Positions 1-10,354 are shown, numbered from the stretch's first letter. The stretch: DNA of 64,000 nt from Rhodoferax sp. (GCA_029865845.1 JARXAM010000121.1:19442-83441), one strand, 5' to 3'. Made by a program: numbers and translations. Notes: generated by a model from the sequence alone, not told the origin.

Positions 1-93
1 CGATGCCGCTGCGCAACGAATGGATAGTGAAATTTGAATAATTACTTTCCAATTCAAATTGCCGCTTGGATAATCTAAATACTGGAACTATTT

Positions 94-1281
94 ATGCTTT
101 CTTGGGACGAAGAAATTAAACCCGCACTGGCTCCGGCCTACGCTGGGCACGGGCCAGAGACTTATACGCCCGCCCACACATCGGCAGCCTCGCCAAGTTC
201 AAACCTGACCTCGCCTGCAGGTGTGGGTGCGTTGGCGACGCCATCCCTCGCGGCGCCTAGTGGCTTTCGGGTCAAGGCGTCTGACAAGCGGATCATCAAC
301 GGCCAAACAGACGTTAACCAACTGGTCCCATTCAAATACAAATGGGCTTGGGAAAAGTACCTGGCAACTTGCGCCAATCACTGGATGCCCCAAGAAGTCA
401 ACATGACGCGCGACATCGCGTTATGGAAAGACCCTCACGGCCTGACTGAAGACGAGCGGCGCATCGTCAAGAGAAACTTGGGGTTTTTTGTCACCGCAGA
501 CTCTCTGGCGGCCAACAATATTGTTTTGGGGACATATCGGCATATCACGGCGCCTGAATGTCGGCAGTTTTTGCTCCGTCAAGCGTTTGAGGAAGCAATA
601 CATACCCATGCCTACCAATACATTGTTGAATCACTTGGGTTGGATGAAAGTGAAATCTTCAACGCCTACAACGAAGTCCAGTCGATTCGGGACAAGGACC
701 AGTTTCTCATTCCCTTTATTGAAGCCATCATGGACCCCAACTTCCATACCGGGACTCCCGCTTCAGACCAAACGCTTCTCAAGTCACTGATTGTGTTCGC
801 CTGCCTCATGGAAGGCCTATTTTTCTATGTGGGCTTTACGCAGATACTCGCATTGGGTCGGCAGAACAAAATGACCGGTGCTGCAGAGCAGTACCAGTAT
901 ATTTTGCGCGACGAATCCATGCACTGCAATTTTGGGATCGACCTGATCAACCAGCTCAAGCTTGAGAACCCGCAACTCTGGACTGCGGAGTTTAAAGATG
1001 AGATCAAGGCACTTTTCGAGAAAGCGGTGGAGTTGGAATATCGCTATGCCGAAGATACGATGCCCCGAGGTGTCTTGGGTATGAATGCGTCCATGTTCAA
1101 GGGCTACTTGCGGTACATTGCCAATCGTCGCGCTACCCAGATCGGCCTTGACCCACTTTTCCCGCATGAGGAAAACCCATTTCCGTGGATGAGTGAAATG
1201 ATTGACCTCAAAAAGGAGCGCAATTTTTTCGAAACACGTGTTATCGAGTATCAATCTGGCGGTGCGCTGTCCTGGGATTGA
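94..1281 (+). CDS. nrdB: Ribonucleoside-diphosphate reductase beta subunit (class I)
   Basis: 395-aa ORF with R2-type motifs ([32 protein letters not shown]). Confidence 0.95.
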   Translation: MLSWDEEIKPALAPAYAGHGPETYTPAHTSAASPSSNLTSPAGVGALATPSLAAPSGFRVKASDKRIINGQTDVNQLVPFKYKWAWEKYLATCANHWMPQEVNMTRDIALWKDPHGLTEDERRIVKRNLGFFVTADSLAANNIVLGTYRHITAPECRQFLLRQAFEEAIHTHAYQYIVESLGLDESEIFNAYNEVQSIRDKDQFLIPFIEAIMDPNFHTGTPASDQTLLKSLIVFACLMEGLFFYVGFTQILALGRQNKMTGAAEQYQYILRDESMHCNFGIDLINQLKLENPQLWTAEFKDEIKALFEKAVELEYRYAEDTMPRGVLGMNASMFKGYLRYIANRRATQIGLDPLFPHEENPFPWMSEMIDLKKERNFFETRVIEYQSGGALSWD

Positions 1282-1451
1282 TATCATCGTATGCACATCA
1301 AGATTTTGTTCAGTAACGTCTGCCAAATAGTGGCTACGCTGACTGGGCATTACCGAGTTCATGCCAATGGGAAGTTACCTATTGGCATGAATCACTTCCT
1401 GCCAAATACGCAGCAGAAAGTGCTCTTTGCACCCTGAACAAGGAGAATATC

Positions 1452-1982
1452 ATGGCAACTGCAAGTAAACCGGCTGCAAAAAAGGCAGCACCCGCGAAGA
1501 AGGCTGCTCCCACTAAAAAAGTGGTAGCAAAAAAAGCAGCCCCTGCGAAGAAGGTAGCCGCTCCCGCTAAAAAGGCGGTAGTGGCAAAGAAGGCCGCTCC
1601 CGCCAAAAAGGCAGTAGTGGCAAAGAAGGCCGCTCCCGCTAAAAAGGCAGTAGTGGCAAAGAAGGCCGCTCCCGCCAAAAAGGCAGTAGTGGCAAAGAAG
1701 GCCGCTCCCGCCAAAAAGGCAGTAGTGGCAAAGAAAGCTGCTGCCCCTGCGAAAAAAGCAATCGCGGCCACAAAAGTAGCCCCGGCAAAAAAAGCCGCTG
1801 CTCCCGCGAAGAAGACACCAGCGGTAAAGAAGGTAGCTGCGGTGAAAAAGCCAGCGGTGCCCGCCAAGAAGCCAGCGGCGACCAAAACAGCAAAGCCTTC
1901 AGCGACAAAACCTGCCCCTGCCGCCAAAACCACTCTCAACCCCCAAGCGGCGTGGCCTTTCCCAACGTCTACAAAGCCCTAA
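1452..1982 (+). CDS. Histone H1-like Ala/Lys/Pro-rich DNA-binding protein
   Basis: Low-complexity PAKKA/VVAKKA repeats over the whole ORF; RBS-like aaggag upstream. Confidence 0.85.
   Translation: MATASKPAAKKAAPAKKAAPTKKVVAKKAAPAKKVAAPAKKAVVAKKAAPAKKAVVAKKAAPAKKAVVAKKAAPAKKAVVAKKAAPAKKAVVAKKAAAPAKKAIAATKVAPAKKAAAPAKKTPAVKKVAAVKKPAVPAKKPAATKTAKPSATKPAPAAKTTLNPQAAWPFPTSTKP
1578..1745 (+). repeat. 36-bp tandem repeat (gtagtggcaaagaaggccgctcccgcYaaaaaggca), 4 full copies plus a partial copy
   Basis: Read directly; encodes VVAKKAAPAKKA x4+. Confidence 0.9.
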
Positions 1983-1999
1983 CTCGTCGTTCGGAATCT

Positions 2000-2036
2000 A
2001 AAAAAGCTTGGCGCCTTGTGCACCAAGCTTTTTTTA
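2000..2036. terminator. Bidirectional intrinsic terminator between convergent genes
   Basis: aaaaaaGCTTGGcgccttgtgcaCCAAGCttttttt inverted repeat. Confidence 0.85.
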
Positions 2037-2049
2037 TTGATATCGGGGC

Positions 2050-3087
2050 TCAAGGATAAAAAGCCAGCACGCGATACCCAGACACTCGGCGCACCACAGA
2101 CTCGCCCTGAATACTGATTGCCAAAGACACAGATATTTCAGAACTTGGCATGAGCTCTGTCGGGTGATTAACAATATCCGAGGCAAGTAGCACTCGCCTA
2201 ACGATCGGTTGATCTTGCATGTCGGTTAACGCAAGCTCTAGTGAAGGTGCTGCCACCGCAAACAAGGCATTGTTTTTGAGAACAACATTCAGACGAAAGA
2301 CCCCTTCACGCATTTTGATGAAGGACGAGTGATCTATCGCCAATGCTTCAATACTGCGCAGTGGCCGAACTTGACAACCGAGCCAAGCACAAAGTGATTG
2401 GATTGCCGGGCGCATCGCTGGTTCGTATGCAGCCCATCGGTCGCGCTCGTGCACGGTGATTTGGAGCAGTAAAGTGAAGCTCAGAAAAATCGCAGCCAAA
2501 CCCCAAAGCACCTTACCCATCCGCGTGGTTCGCGTATGAAGGCCTTTATTTCGCATAAAGGTAGGCAACGCATGCTCCGCAATGCCATCCGATTGCACAC
2601 GGGCAGTAGGAATGACAACGCTTGTTTCCAGGGACGACGACGTGAGGTGCGGCTCCATGGCATCGCTAAAGCGGTATGCCGAGGCCGAGGTGCTACTCGA
2701 GGGGGAGGGCTCTGCCCCCGGGCTGTGTGCCAAGAGTTCATTCCAGCGATCTTCTGTCGCAACCGGCGTGCCGTATTCGGACGAAGACAGGGACTCGGAT
2801 GAGGTAGCAGGGGCACTGCAGGCCCCTCCCACATCCTGGGGCGGTACGTCTAGTGACCTTGTTGTAGCGTGCAGCGCTTCTGCCAAAGGTGACCCCGCGT
2901 CCACAGCTACAGGTGTAGTCTCTGGTCCATGGTCATCCACTTCCGCACGACCCGTCACCAAATGCTGATGCGCATCGAATACTTCATCACATCGACCACA
3001 CCGCACCCAACCATCCGATATCCGAAGCTGGTCTGGAACCACCTTAAACATGGTGGTGCAAGCAGGACATTGGGTGACTAGGTGCAT
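2050..3087 (-). CDS. Zinc-ribbon (MJ0042-type) / DUF3426 membrane protein
   Basis: N-terminal CPACTTMFKVVPDQLRISDGWVRCGRCDEVFDA, single TM, DUF3426-like C-terminus; upstream of prmA on the same strand order. Confidence 0.85.
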   Translation of the reverse strand: MHLVTQCPACTTMFKVVPDQLRISDGWVRCGRCDEVFDAHQHLVTGRAEVDDHGPETTPVAVDAGSPLAEALHATTRSLDVPPQDVGGACSAPATSSESLSSSEYGTPVATEDRWNELLAHSPGAEPSPSSSTSASAYRFSDAMEPHLTSSSLETSVVIPTARVQSDGIAEHALPTFMRNKGLHTRTTRMGKVLWGLAAIFLSFTLLLQITVHERDRWAAYEPAMRPAIQSLCAWLGCQVRPLRSIEALAIDHSSFIKMREGVFRLNVVLKNNALFAVAAPSLELALTDMQDQPIVRRVLLASDIVNHPTELMPSSEISVSLAISIQGESVVRRVSGYRVLAFYP

Positions 3088-3121
3088 TGTGTTAGGTCAT
3101 AAAGCTACACAACGTCAGACA

Positions 3122-4000
3122 CTAGACGATGGCCGTCATCAACACCCAGCCATCTTCCGCATCCGCTACGTCCAGGCTGCAATAGGGCGCGTAAGCAGCC
3201 TTTAACTCTTCCGTTTGGCGCTCAAGAATTCCCGCCAACACCAAGTGACCACCAGCCTTGACTTGGCCACACAGGAGAGGGGCCAACACCTTCAACGGAG
3301 TTGCAAGTATGTTGGCCAGCACGACGTCAAAGTGGCCCCGTGCAACATCGGTCAAGCCCGCGTGCACTTGCACCGCATTAGCCTGCGCATTCAAACGGGT
3401 GGCCTCTACAGCGGCTTGGTCGATGTCTACGGCAACAATTTCGGATGCTCCAAACTTGGCCGCCCCGATCGCAAGAATTCCGGATCCACATCCGTAGTCC
3501 AGCACACGCCCGGACCGTACCGTCTGCGCAATCCAACGCAAACACATGCGGGTGGTGGGGTGCGTCCCGGTACCAAAGGCCAATCCCGGATCCAAGCGGA
3601 TGACCTCTGTCGCCTGCGCCGGCGGCGCATGCCATGTAGGAACGATCCAAAACGCGGGAGTAATTTCGACCGGTGCGAACTGAGACTGGGTCAGACGCAC
3701 CCAGTCTTGGTCTGCCAAGGCGCGAATACCCAAAAACTCGCAGTCAGAAAAAAAGTCTTGGGCATGCAAAATTCGAGAAGCTTCTTCTGCGAGCCGCCCG
3801 TCTGCGAAAAGCGCGGTGAGCCGTGAGCGCTGCCATCCTTCCTTGGGCGGGGGCATTCCAGGTTCACCAAATAGCGCGACCTCGGCATCCGTCTGCGCGT
3901 CAGCATCTTCAACGCTCACGCTCAAAGCGTCCAAGGCTTCCAAGGCCTCACTGACGCTTTCCACCAAAGCCTCGGGACACATGATCTGCAACTCGACCAT
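3122..4000 (-). CDS. prmA: Ribosomal protein L11 methyltransferase
   Basis: LDPGLAFGTGTHPTTRMCLRWI, VLDYGCGSGILAIGAAKFGA; start set to MVELQ so that it does not overlap accC. Confidence 0.93.
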   Translation of the reverse strand: MVELQIMCPEALVESVSEALEALDALSVSVEDADAQTDAEVALFGEPGMPPPKEGWQRSRLTALFADGRLAEEASRILHAQDFFSDCEFLGIRALADQDWVRLTQSQFAPVEITPAFWIVPTWHAPPAQATEVIRLDPGLAFGTGTHPTTRMCLRWIAQTVRSGRVLDYGCGSGILAIGAAKFGASEIVAVDIDQAAVEATRLNAQANAVQVHAGLTDVARGHFDVVLANILATPLKVLAPLLCGQVKAGGHLVLAGILERQTEELKAAYAPYCSLDVADAEDGWVLMTAIV

Positions 4001-4008
4001 GCCGCCGC

Positions 4009-5358
4009 CTAACGCTTGTGCTGATCTAGCCAATGCTCCAGATAGTGGATGTTTGTTCCACCATCCATGAACTTCGCATCGACCATCAATTCGCGATGAA
4101 GCGCAATGTTGGTACTGATGCCCTCCACCACGGTTTCAGCCAATGCGGTTCGCATGCGTGCCATGGCCTGCTCACGCGTATCACCGTGAACGATGATTTT
4201 CCCAATCATCGAGTCATAGTTGGGTGGCACAAAGTAATTGGTGTAGATGTGCGAGTCCACCCGCACACCAGGACCACCTGGCGCATGCCACATCGTGATA
4301 CGGCCAGGAGAAGGGATGAATTTATAAGGATCCTCAGCGTTGATCCGGCACTCGATGGCGTGTCCACTGACGTCGATATCCCGCTGCGTAAACGGCAGCT
4401 TTTCTCCCGCAGCAACCATGATCTGGGTTTTGACGATATCAACTCCCGTCACCATCTCTGTTACTGGGTGCTCTACTTGCACGCGCGTGTTCATCTCGAT
4501 GAAGTAAAACTCTCCATCCTCGTACAAAAATTCAAAAGTTCCAGCTCCGCGATAACCGATTTTCTTGCACGCGGCCACGCAACGTTCACCGATGCGCTCT
4601 ATGAGCTTGCGATTGATCCCTGGGGCGGGTGACTCTTCCAGTACCTTCTGATGGCGACGTTGCATGGAGCAATCACGCTCACCCAGATACACTGCATTCT
4701 TGTGTTTGTCCGCCAAGACCTGAATTTCAATATGCCTGGGGTTCTGGAGAATTTTCTCCATGTACACCGCCGGATTGTTGAAGGCCGCACCGGCCTCTGC
4801 CTTGGTCATCTGCACCGCATTGACCAAGGCCGCCTCGGTATGCACCACGCGCATGCCGCGACCACCACCACCACCGGCGGCTTTGATGATCACCGGGTAA
4901 CCAATGGCCTTTGCAATACGCTTCATTGCCACAGCATCATCGGGCAACTCGCCCTCCGAACCGGGAACGCATGGCACACCGGCCCGAATCATGGCCTGCT
5001 TGGCAGACACCTTGTCACCCATGATCCGAATGGACTCGGGTGTGGGGCCAATAAATTGGAAGCCGCTTTTTTCAACCCGCTCGGCAAAGTCTGCGTTCTC
5101 GCTTAAAAAACCGTAACCTGGGTGGATCGCCTCGGCATCCGTCACTTCTGCGGCGGAGATGATGGCAGGCATGTTGAGATAACTCAGGCCCGACGCAGCA
5201 GGCCCGATACAAACCGCTTCCTCGGCCAACTTCACATACTTGGCGTCGCGATCTGCCTCGGAATACACCATCACGGCCTTGATACCCAACTCGCGACAAG
5301 CGCGCTGGATACGCAACGCAATCTCGCCCCGGTTGGCGACCAGAATTTTCTTAAACAT
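4009..5358 (-). CDS. accC: Acetyl-CoA carboxylase, biotin carboxylase subunit
   Basis: [26 protein letters not shown]; full-length ATP-grasp biotin carboxylase. Confidence 0.97.
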   Translation of the reverse strand: MFKKILVANRGEIALRIQRACRELGIKAVMVYSEADRDAKYVKLAEEAVCIGPAASGLSYLNMPAIISAAEVTDAEAIHPGYGFLSENADFAERVEKSGFQFIGPTPESIRIMGDKVSAKQAMIRAGVPCVPGSEGELPDDAVAMKRIAKAIGYPVIIKAAGGGGGRGMRVVHTEAALVNAVQMTKAEAGAAFNNPAVYMEKILQNPRHIEIQVLADKHKNAVYLGERDCSMQRRHQKVLEESPAPGINRKLIERIGERCVAACKKIGYRGAGTFEFLYEDGEFYFIEMNTRVQVEHPVTEMVTGVDIVKTQIMVAAGEKLPFTQRDIDVSGHAIECRINAEDPYKFIPSPGRITMWHAPGGPGVRVDSHIYTNYFVPPNYDSMIGKIIVHGDTREQAMARMRTALAETVVEGISTNIALHRELMVDAKFMDGGTNIHYLEHWLDQHKR

Positions 5359-5370
5359 GGATGCTGCGTC

Positions 5371-5835
5371 TTATTCGATGATGAACAGTGGTTGGCCGTA
5401 TTCCACGGCCTGCCCGTTCTCACACAAAATCTGCGTCACCGTACCGGACTTGTCCGCCTCAATTTCGTTGAGTATCTTCATGGCTTCGATAATGCAAATC
5501 GTATCGCCGGCTTTGATTGAGTCGCCAATTTCAACGAACGGCTTGGCACCTGGCGCTGATGAGCGGTAAAAGGTTCCCACCATCGGAGACTTGACTGCAT
5601 GGCCCGCTGGCGCCGCTGCGTCAGCGGCCACAGGAACCGCGTTGTGGGCAGGTTGAGGCGCGGCTGGCACTGCAGGTACTGGCACCACCATCTGGGGCGC
5701 GGCTGCAAAACCCTGGACCACGGCTGCGCCTCCTTTCACAATGCGGACCTTGCCTTCCGCTTCTGTGATTTCGAGTTCAGACACATTGGAATCAGACACC
5801 AAATCGATCAGGGTTTTGAGTTTGCGTAAATCCAT
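5371..5835 (-). CDS. accB: Acetyl-CoA carboxylase biotin carboxyl carrier protein
   Basis: [32 protein letters not shown] and biotinylation motif [14 protein letters not shown]. Confidence 0.96.
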   Translation of the reverse strand: MDLRKLKTLIDLVSDSNVSELEITEAEGKVRIVKGGAAVVQGFAAAPQMVVPVPAVPAAPQPAHNAVPVAADAAAPAGHAVKSPMVGTFYRSSAPGAKPFVEIGDSIKAGDTICIIEAMKILNEIEADKSGTVTQILCENGQAVEYGQPLFIIE

Positions 5836-5998
5836 GGAATCTCCAACAACCAACTTTAGGAAAGGCGAATTTACCGCAATTCGCGCCCAAAAAACCTTAA
5901 CTTCGTCAAAAATATGCAAAGGCTTTGAGAATCGCCAGAATACCGCCCCTGTGGGGCGAGAGACAGTGTATTCGATCCGAACACACAGAGTGACGGGC

Positions 5999-6550
5999 TT
6001 ATTTTACCGATCTCCACTGCTCCAAATCGGCAAGCACCAGGCGCCCCAACTTTCGTTGGGCAACCGTGCCGTCCGAGCCAATGACCACTGAAAACGGCAA
6101 TCCACCCTTGAGATTCCCCAAAGCCCGGCCGAGCTCCATACCGGAAGTCCCCGCGATCGCTATAGGAAACGACAAGGGAAGCTTGGCGAGGAAGCCCACA
6201 ACCGCATCTTTACGATCGATCGCCAAGCCCACGACATGCGTTCCATTGCCTCGTTGTTGACGATAGAACTCGTCCAACATCGGTAGCTCCTCCACGCATG
6301 GGGGGCACCAAGTCGCCCAGAAGTTCACAATAAGTGGACTCCCCCGGAAGGCTGCCAATGACACTTCCTGGCCTTGCGGGCCTGGCCACCGCAAGTCCCA
6401 AAACCCAGGCACGGGCGCTGCGACCGTCCACGGAGGCGCAACAGACATGCCCACAGACACCCCAAGGCCGGCCATTCCTGCCAGGCCCCCCCACAGCAAG
6501 GTGCGACGCCGTGTCCGGTGATTGCCTGCTTGTTGTTCAAGATCCGGCAT
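5999..6550 (-). CDS. TlpA-family thioredoxin-like protein
   Basis: N-terminal signal/TM segment, [23 protein letters not shown] (CxxC). Confidence 0.88.
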   Translation of the reverse strand: MPDLEQQAGNHRTRRRTLLWGGLAGMAGLGVSVGMSVAPPWTVAAPVPGFWDLRWPGPQGQEVSLAAFRGSPLIVNFWATWCPPCVEELPMLDEFYRQQRGNGTHVVGLAIDRKDAVVGFLAKLPLSFPIAIAGTSGMELGRALGNLKGGLPFSVVIGSDGTVAQRKLGRLVLADLEQWRSVK

Positions 6551-7136
6551 GGACTTCTCCCAATAGTTTGCTCACCGCGGTGAGGTCGCCGCGCAAGGCC
6601 CGTCCCGAGGCATCTGGCCGCAACGCACCGCGTATGGCATCCAAATCGTCAATATATAGGTGTAATCCCACGTACTCTCCCAGCGCAGTGCAGCGCACGT
6701 GCAGACTCAACACATCAATTGCCTTGCCTTGCAACCCCACCACAGACTGCACGTCAAACCGTATGCCTTGGTCAATCAAGTAAATCTCGGCGGCCTTCGA
6801 ATCGTCGCAGAACAACTGTATGTGAATGTCAGAGTGCCGTGTCGCCGTGCCCCGCCACACCGTCCCGGACAAGTGCGGGCGGAACGCAGTCAGGCGCTGC
6901 ATCCAATCCCATGCCAGCTCTCGCAATGCCCGAAGTTCGTGTGCCTGCGTTTCAGCGCAAAACAAGGCTATGTATTCATTTACCGCAGTCTCCACCATGG
7001 CATTGTCGGGCAAGCCCGTGCGCGCACGGGCTCCCAAAGCCTGCGCGGCACGAAGCTTTGCTGCGCGGTACTCCAAGCCCTCTTCGACCACCCAGCGGGC
7101 AGCGGCGGCTGCAATGTTTTGCTTCGAATCGTCCAT
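6537..7136 (-). CDS. Conserved hypothetical protein, possible nucleotidyltransferase-like fold
   Basis: MDDSKQNIAAAAARWVVEEGLEYRAAKLRAAQALG...; divergent from mpl; motif SGTVWRGTATRHSDIHIQLF. Confidence 0.75.
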   Translation of the reverse strand: MDDSKQNIAAAAARWVVEEGLEYRAAKLRAAQALGARARTGLPDNAMVETAVNEYIALFCAETQAHELRALRELAWDWMQRLTAFRPHLSGTVWRGTATRHSDIHIQLFCDDSKAAEIYLIDQGIRFDVQSVVGLQGKAIDVLSLHVRCTALGEYVGLHLYIDDLDAIRGALRPDASGRALRGDLTAVSKLLGEVHAGS

Positions 7137-7171
7137 CCGCTGATTGTGCACGCCCCCGTAAAATGCCCGCC

Positions 7172-8599
7172 ATGCATATACACATCCTGGGCATTTGTGG
7201 GACATTCATGGGGGGCGTGGCGGCATTGGCACGTGAGGCAGGCCACACCGTCACGGGCTGCGACACCGGTGTTTACCCCCCGATGAGTGACCAGCTCCGG
7301 GCCTTGGGTATCGACCTGATAGAGGGTTTCGGCACTGAGCAAATCGCGTTGAAGCCTGACATGTTTGTCATTGGTAACGTCGTCAGCCGTGCCCGGCTGC
7401 CTGACGGCAGCCCAAAATTCCCGCTCATGGAAGCCATCCTAGATGCGGGCGCTCCCTACACCAGTGGTCCGCAATGGCTCGCAGAGCATGTCCTGCAAGG
7501 GCGACACGTGCTGGCGGTAGCTGGCACACACGGAAAAACCACCACCACCAGCATGCTCGCGTGGGTGCTTGAATACGCCGGACTGCAACCAGGATTCCTG
7601 GTGGGCGGCGTCCCGCTGAACTTCGGTGTATCCGCGCGACTCGGTGGATCGGCACAGACACCCGTCCACCGCATTTCAGGCGCGGGAGTCTTTGTCATAG
7701 AAGCCGACGAATACGACACCGCCTTCTTCGACAAGCGCAGCAAGTTTGTGCACTACCGCCCGCGCACCGCCGTTCTGAATAACCTGGAGTTCGACCACGC
7801 GGACATTTTTGACGACCTTGTCGCCATCGAACGACAGTTCCACCACCTTGTACGCACTGTGCCCGGCAGTGGCCGTGTGGTCGTCAACGGACTAGAAGAA
7901 AGCCTCAGCCGTGTGCTGCACCAGGGCTGCTGGAGCGAACAACGTAGCTTCGGCACGGCGGTAAGCGATTTCTTTGCCATTGGTGAGCCGCACAACTTTG
8001 CCGTGCACTATCACGGCCGTGAAGTCACCCGGGTGCTCTGGAGTTTGGGCGGCGTGCATAACCAACTCAACGCGCTGGCAGCCATTGCCGCCGCTGAGCA
8101 TGTGGGTGTGCCGCCCGCGCTGGCGGCCCAAGCCCTGTGCCAGTTTGTAAACGTAAAGCGCCGCATGGAAGTACGCAACCGTGCCCCACTGGCAACGCAG
8201 CCGGGCAGTGCACCCGTGACCATCTACGATGACTTCGCCCACCACCCTACGGCAATACGCACCACCGTCAATGGATTGCGCCGACAGGTCGGAGGCGGGC
8301 GCATTCTGGCAGTATTTGAGCCACGCTCCAACACCATGAAGCTGGGGGCCATGAAAAGCCAATTGCCGTGGAGCCTAGAAGAAGCCGACCTCGCCTTTTG
8401 CCACAGTGGTGGCCTGGGCTGGGACGCCAAAGAGGCACTTGCCCCTATGGGCGCTCGCGCCCATGTGGGTGACACGATCGATACCTTGCTGACCCAGGTC
8501 GCGGCCGCATTGCGGCCGGGCGACCACGTGCTGTGCATGAGCAATGGTGGTTTCGGCGGCATTCACGCCAAGCTCGCCAATTTGCTACAAACTTCCTAG
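7172..8599 (+). CDS. mpl: UDP-N-acetylmuramate:L-alanyl-gamma-D-glutamyl-meso-diaminopimelate ligase
   Basis: [65 protein letters not shown]. Confidence 0.95.
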   Translation: MHIHILGICGTFMGGVAALAREAGHTVTGCDTGVYPPMSDQLRALGIDLIEGFGTEQIALKPDMFVIGNVVSRARLPDGSPKFPLMEAILDAGAPYTSGPQWLAEHVLQGRHVLAVAGTHGKTTTTSMLAWVLEYAGLQPGFLVGGVPLNFGVSARLGGSAQTPVHRISGAGVFVIEADEYDTAFFDKRSKFVHYRPRTAVLNNLEFDHADIFDDLVAIERQFHHLVRTVPGSGRVVVNGLEESLSRVLHQGCWSEQRSFGTAVSDFFAIGEPHNFAVHYHGREVTRVLWSLGGVHNQLNALAAIAAAEHVGVPPALAAQALCQFVNVKRRMEVRNRAPLATQPGSAPVTIYDDFAHHPTAIRTTVNGLRRQVGGGRILAVFEPRSNTMKLGAMKSQLPWSLEEADLAFCHSGGLGWDAKEALAPMGARAHVGDTIDTLLTQVAAALRPGDHVLCMSNGGFGGIHAKLANLLQTS

Positions 8600-8650
8600 C
8601 CACGCACACATTGTCAAGTGCGGCCACCCGCACATTTGCCTACCAACCCC

Positions 8651-8926
8651 ATGCACACCGACCCGAACTTTCAACTCCGCCTACCCGAAGGCGCCCAATT
8701 CGCCGACCTGCAGTTGCGCCGTTGCGACGCACAAGCTATCGACATGGACATGGACCTGGTTGAACGTATCTGCCAACTGAACCAATGGGACATGGCCAAG
8801 GTGAGAGAGAACCCCGGCCCAGTCATCAGCACCATCTTGAGCGTTTGGTACAAAACACATCTGGCGGCTGGCGGCACGCCAGATGCCGTGATGGAGTCCC
8901 TGCGGGCACCAGATCCGCTGCAATAA
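8651..8926 (+). CDS. Small conserved hypothetical protein
   Basis: 91-aa ORF MHTDPNFQLRLPEGAQFADLQLRRCDAQAIDMDMDLVERICQLNQWDM..., downstream of mpl on the same strand. Confidence 0.7.
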   Translation: MHTDPNFQLRLPEGAQFADLQLRRCDAQAIDMDMDLVERICQLNQWDMAKVRENPGPVISTILSVWYKTHLAAGGTPDAVMESLRAPDPLQ

Positions 8927-8931
8927 GACGC

Positions 8932-8955
8932 AAAAAACGGGCACAAAGGCCCGCT
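8932..8955 (-). terminator. Putative intrinsic terminator of the DAHP synthase gene
   Basis: minus strand CGGGCctttgtGCCCGTTTTTTG. Confidence 0.6.
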
Positions 8956-9001
8956 TCATGCTGCAAGCCGGAGCGCCTGCTCCTGCTTGCGTGGTGCGCA
9001 A

Positions 9002-10129
9002 TCACACCGCGCGACGCGCCTTGACGGCCGCAGACAACACTTCCAGCGACTCGACCGAATCGTCCCACCCCAGGCAGGCATCGGTAATGCTCTTTCCATA
9101 CTCCAGCGCAGACGCATCGTCCTTGCCGGGAGTGAACTTTTGGGCACCCGCATGCAGGTGGCTCTCCACCATCACCCCAAAAACGCTCCTGGAGCCGCTG
9201 CTGATCTGCGCGGCAATGTCTTTAGCAACATCCAACTGCTTCTCGTGCTGTTTGCTGCTGTTGGCATGGCTGCAATCCACCATCAGGGTTTGGGGCAGCT
9301 TGGCTTTGGCGAGATCGGCACAGGCTGCTGCCACGTTGGCTGCATCGTAATTTGGCGCCTTGCCGCCGCGCAAAATGACGTGGCAATCCGGATTGCCCTG
9401 GGTTTGGACAATAGCCACCTGTCCGTTTTTGTGTACCGACAGAAAGTGGTGGCCACCGGCTGCGGCCTGAATGGCGTCAGTCGCGATCTTGATGTTGCCG
9501 TCTGTTCCATTCTTGAACCCGATGGGCGCGGAGATGCCGGAGGCCAGTTCGCGGTGCACCTGGCTCTCCGTAGTGCGCGCCCCGATGGCACCCCACGAGA
9601 TCAGGTCTCCCAAATACTGCGGAGAGATCACATCCAAAAACTCGCTACCAGCAGGCATGCCCAGGCGATTTATCTCGATCAGCAACTGGCGCGCGATGCG
9701 CAAGCCTTCATCGATGCGGTAACTCTCGTCCAAGTAGGGGTCGTTGATCAAGCCCTTCCAACCCACAGTGGTGCGCGGCTTTTCGAAGTACACCCGCATC
9801 ACAATTTCCAGAGTGTCTTTGTATGTCTCGCGCGCTACTTTCAGGCGGCGCGCATATTCCAAGGCAGCGACCGGATCGTGGATAGAGCACGGGCCAATGA
9901 TGACAAGCAAACGGTCATCCGTACCCGCCATCAAACGTCGTATGGTGTTGCGCGTGTCCGAAATCAGGGTCTCTACCGCCGTGCCGCGGATAGGAAAAAA
10001 ACGGATAAGGTGTTCAGGAGGGGGCAGCACGGTGATGTCCTTGATGCGTTCGTCGTCAGTTTTGCTGGTGCGGTCGGCGGACCGGGTTTGTCCATACCAC
10101 TCACCGGTTGCAGAGGCTTTTGCGTTCAT
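9002..10129 (-). CDS. aroG: 3-deoxy-7-phosphoheptulonate (DAHP) synthase, class I
   Basis: ETLISDTRNTIRRLMAGTDDRLLVIIGPCSIHDPVAALEYARRL; MVDCSHANSSKQHEKQ. The family is clear; the paralogue letter (F/G/H) is not determined. Confidence 0.92.
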   Translation of the reverse strand: MNAKASATGEWYGQTRSADRTSKTDDERIKDITVLPPPEHLIRFFPIRGTAVETLISDTRNTIRRLMAGTDDRLLVIIGPCSIHDPVAALEYARRLKVARETYKDTLEIVMRVYFEKPRTTVGWKGLINDPYLDESYRIDEGLRIARQLLIEINRLGMPAGSEFLDVISPQYLGDLISWGAIGARTTESQVHRELASGISAPIGFKNGTDGNIKIATDAIQAAAGGHHFLSVHKNGQVAIVQTQGNPDCHVILRGGKAPNYDAANVAAACADLAKAKLPQTLMVDCSHANSSKQHEKQLDVAKDIAAQISSGSRSVFGVMVESHLHAGAQKFTPGKDDASALEYGKSITDACLGWDDSVESLEVLSAAVKARRAV

Positions 10130-10176
10130 GTCAGGTCTCCAGAGTCCAGGTTACGAAAAACAAGTTGAAAATGGCA

Positions 10177-10208
10177 TAAAAAAACCGCCGGGAATGCCGG
10201 CGGTTTTT
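10177..10208 (-). terminator. Strong intrinsic terminator in the DAHP synthase leader (attenuator candidate)
   Basis: minus strand AAACCGCCGGCATTCCCGGCGGTTTTTTT, 48 nt upstream of the aro start codon. Confidence 0.88.
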
Positions 10209-10240
10209 GGAGGGATTCAGGACGTTTCTTTTGGGTACGT

Positions 10241-10309
10241 TCAGAACTCTCGACCGCCAGATGTGCGTGAGAACCAAAAGTAGCTAAAAAAGAACCGTGC
10301 AGAATGCAT
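10241..10309 (-). promoter_or_regulatory. Putative aromatic-amino-acid leader peptide ORF (MHSARFFFSYFWFSRTSGGREF*) upstream of DAHP synthase
   Basis: Read from minus strand: atg cat tct gca cgg ttc ttt ttt agc tac ttt tgg ttc tca cgc aca tct ggc ggt cga gag ttc tga; followed by terminator and GGCGGT/ACCGCC antiterminator pairing. Confidence 0.75.
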
Positions 10310-10354
10310 GGGCTTCAATGTAGCACAGCTTGCGCAACAAGGCGGCTCAGCCGA

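Noticed and set aside
1578-1745. Tandem 36-bp units considered as a CRISPR array
   Set aside because: No variable spacers; contiguous in-frame coding repeats.
1379-1939. 186-aa minus-strand AFFA/GAAF repeat ORF
   Set aside because: Reverse complement of the H1-like Ala/Lys repeats; not a real membrane protein.
8987-10168. 393-aa plus-strand ORF
   Set aside because: Antisense shadow of the DAHP synthase gene; composition is not protein-like and there is no recognisable family.
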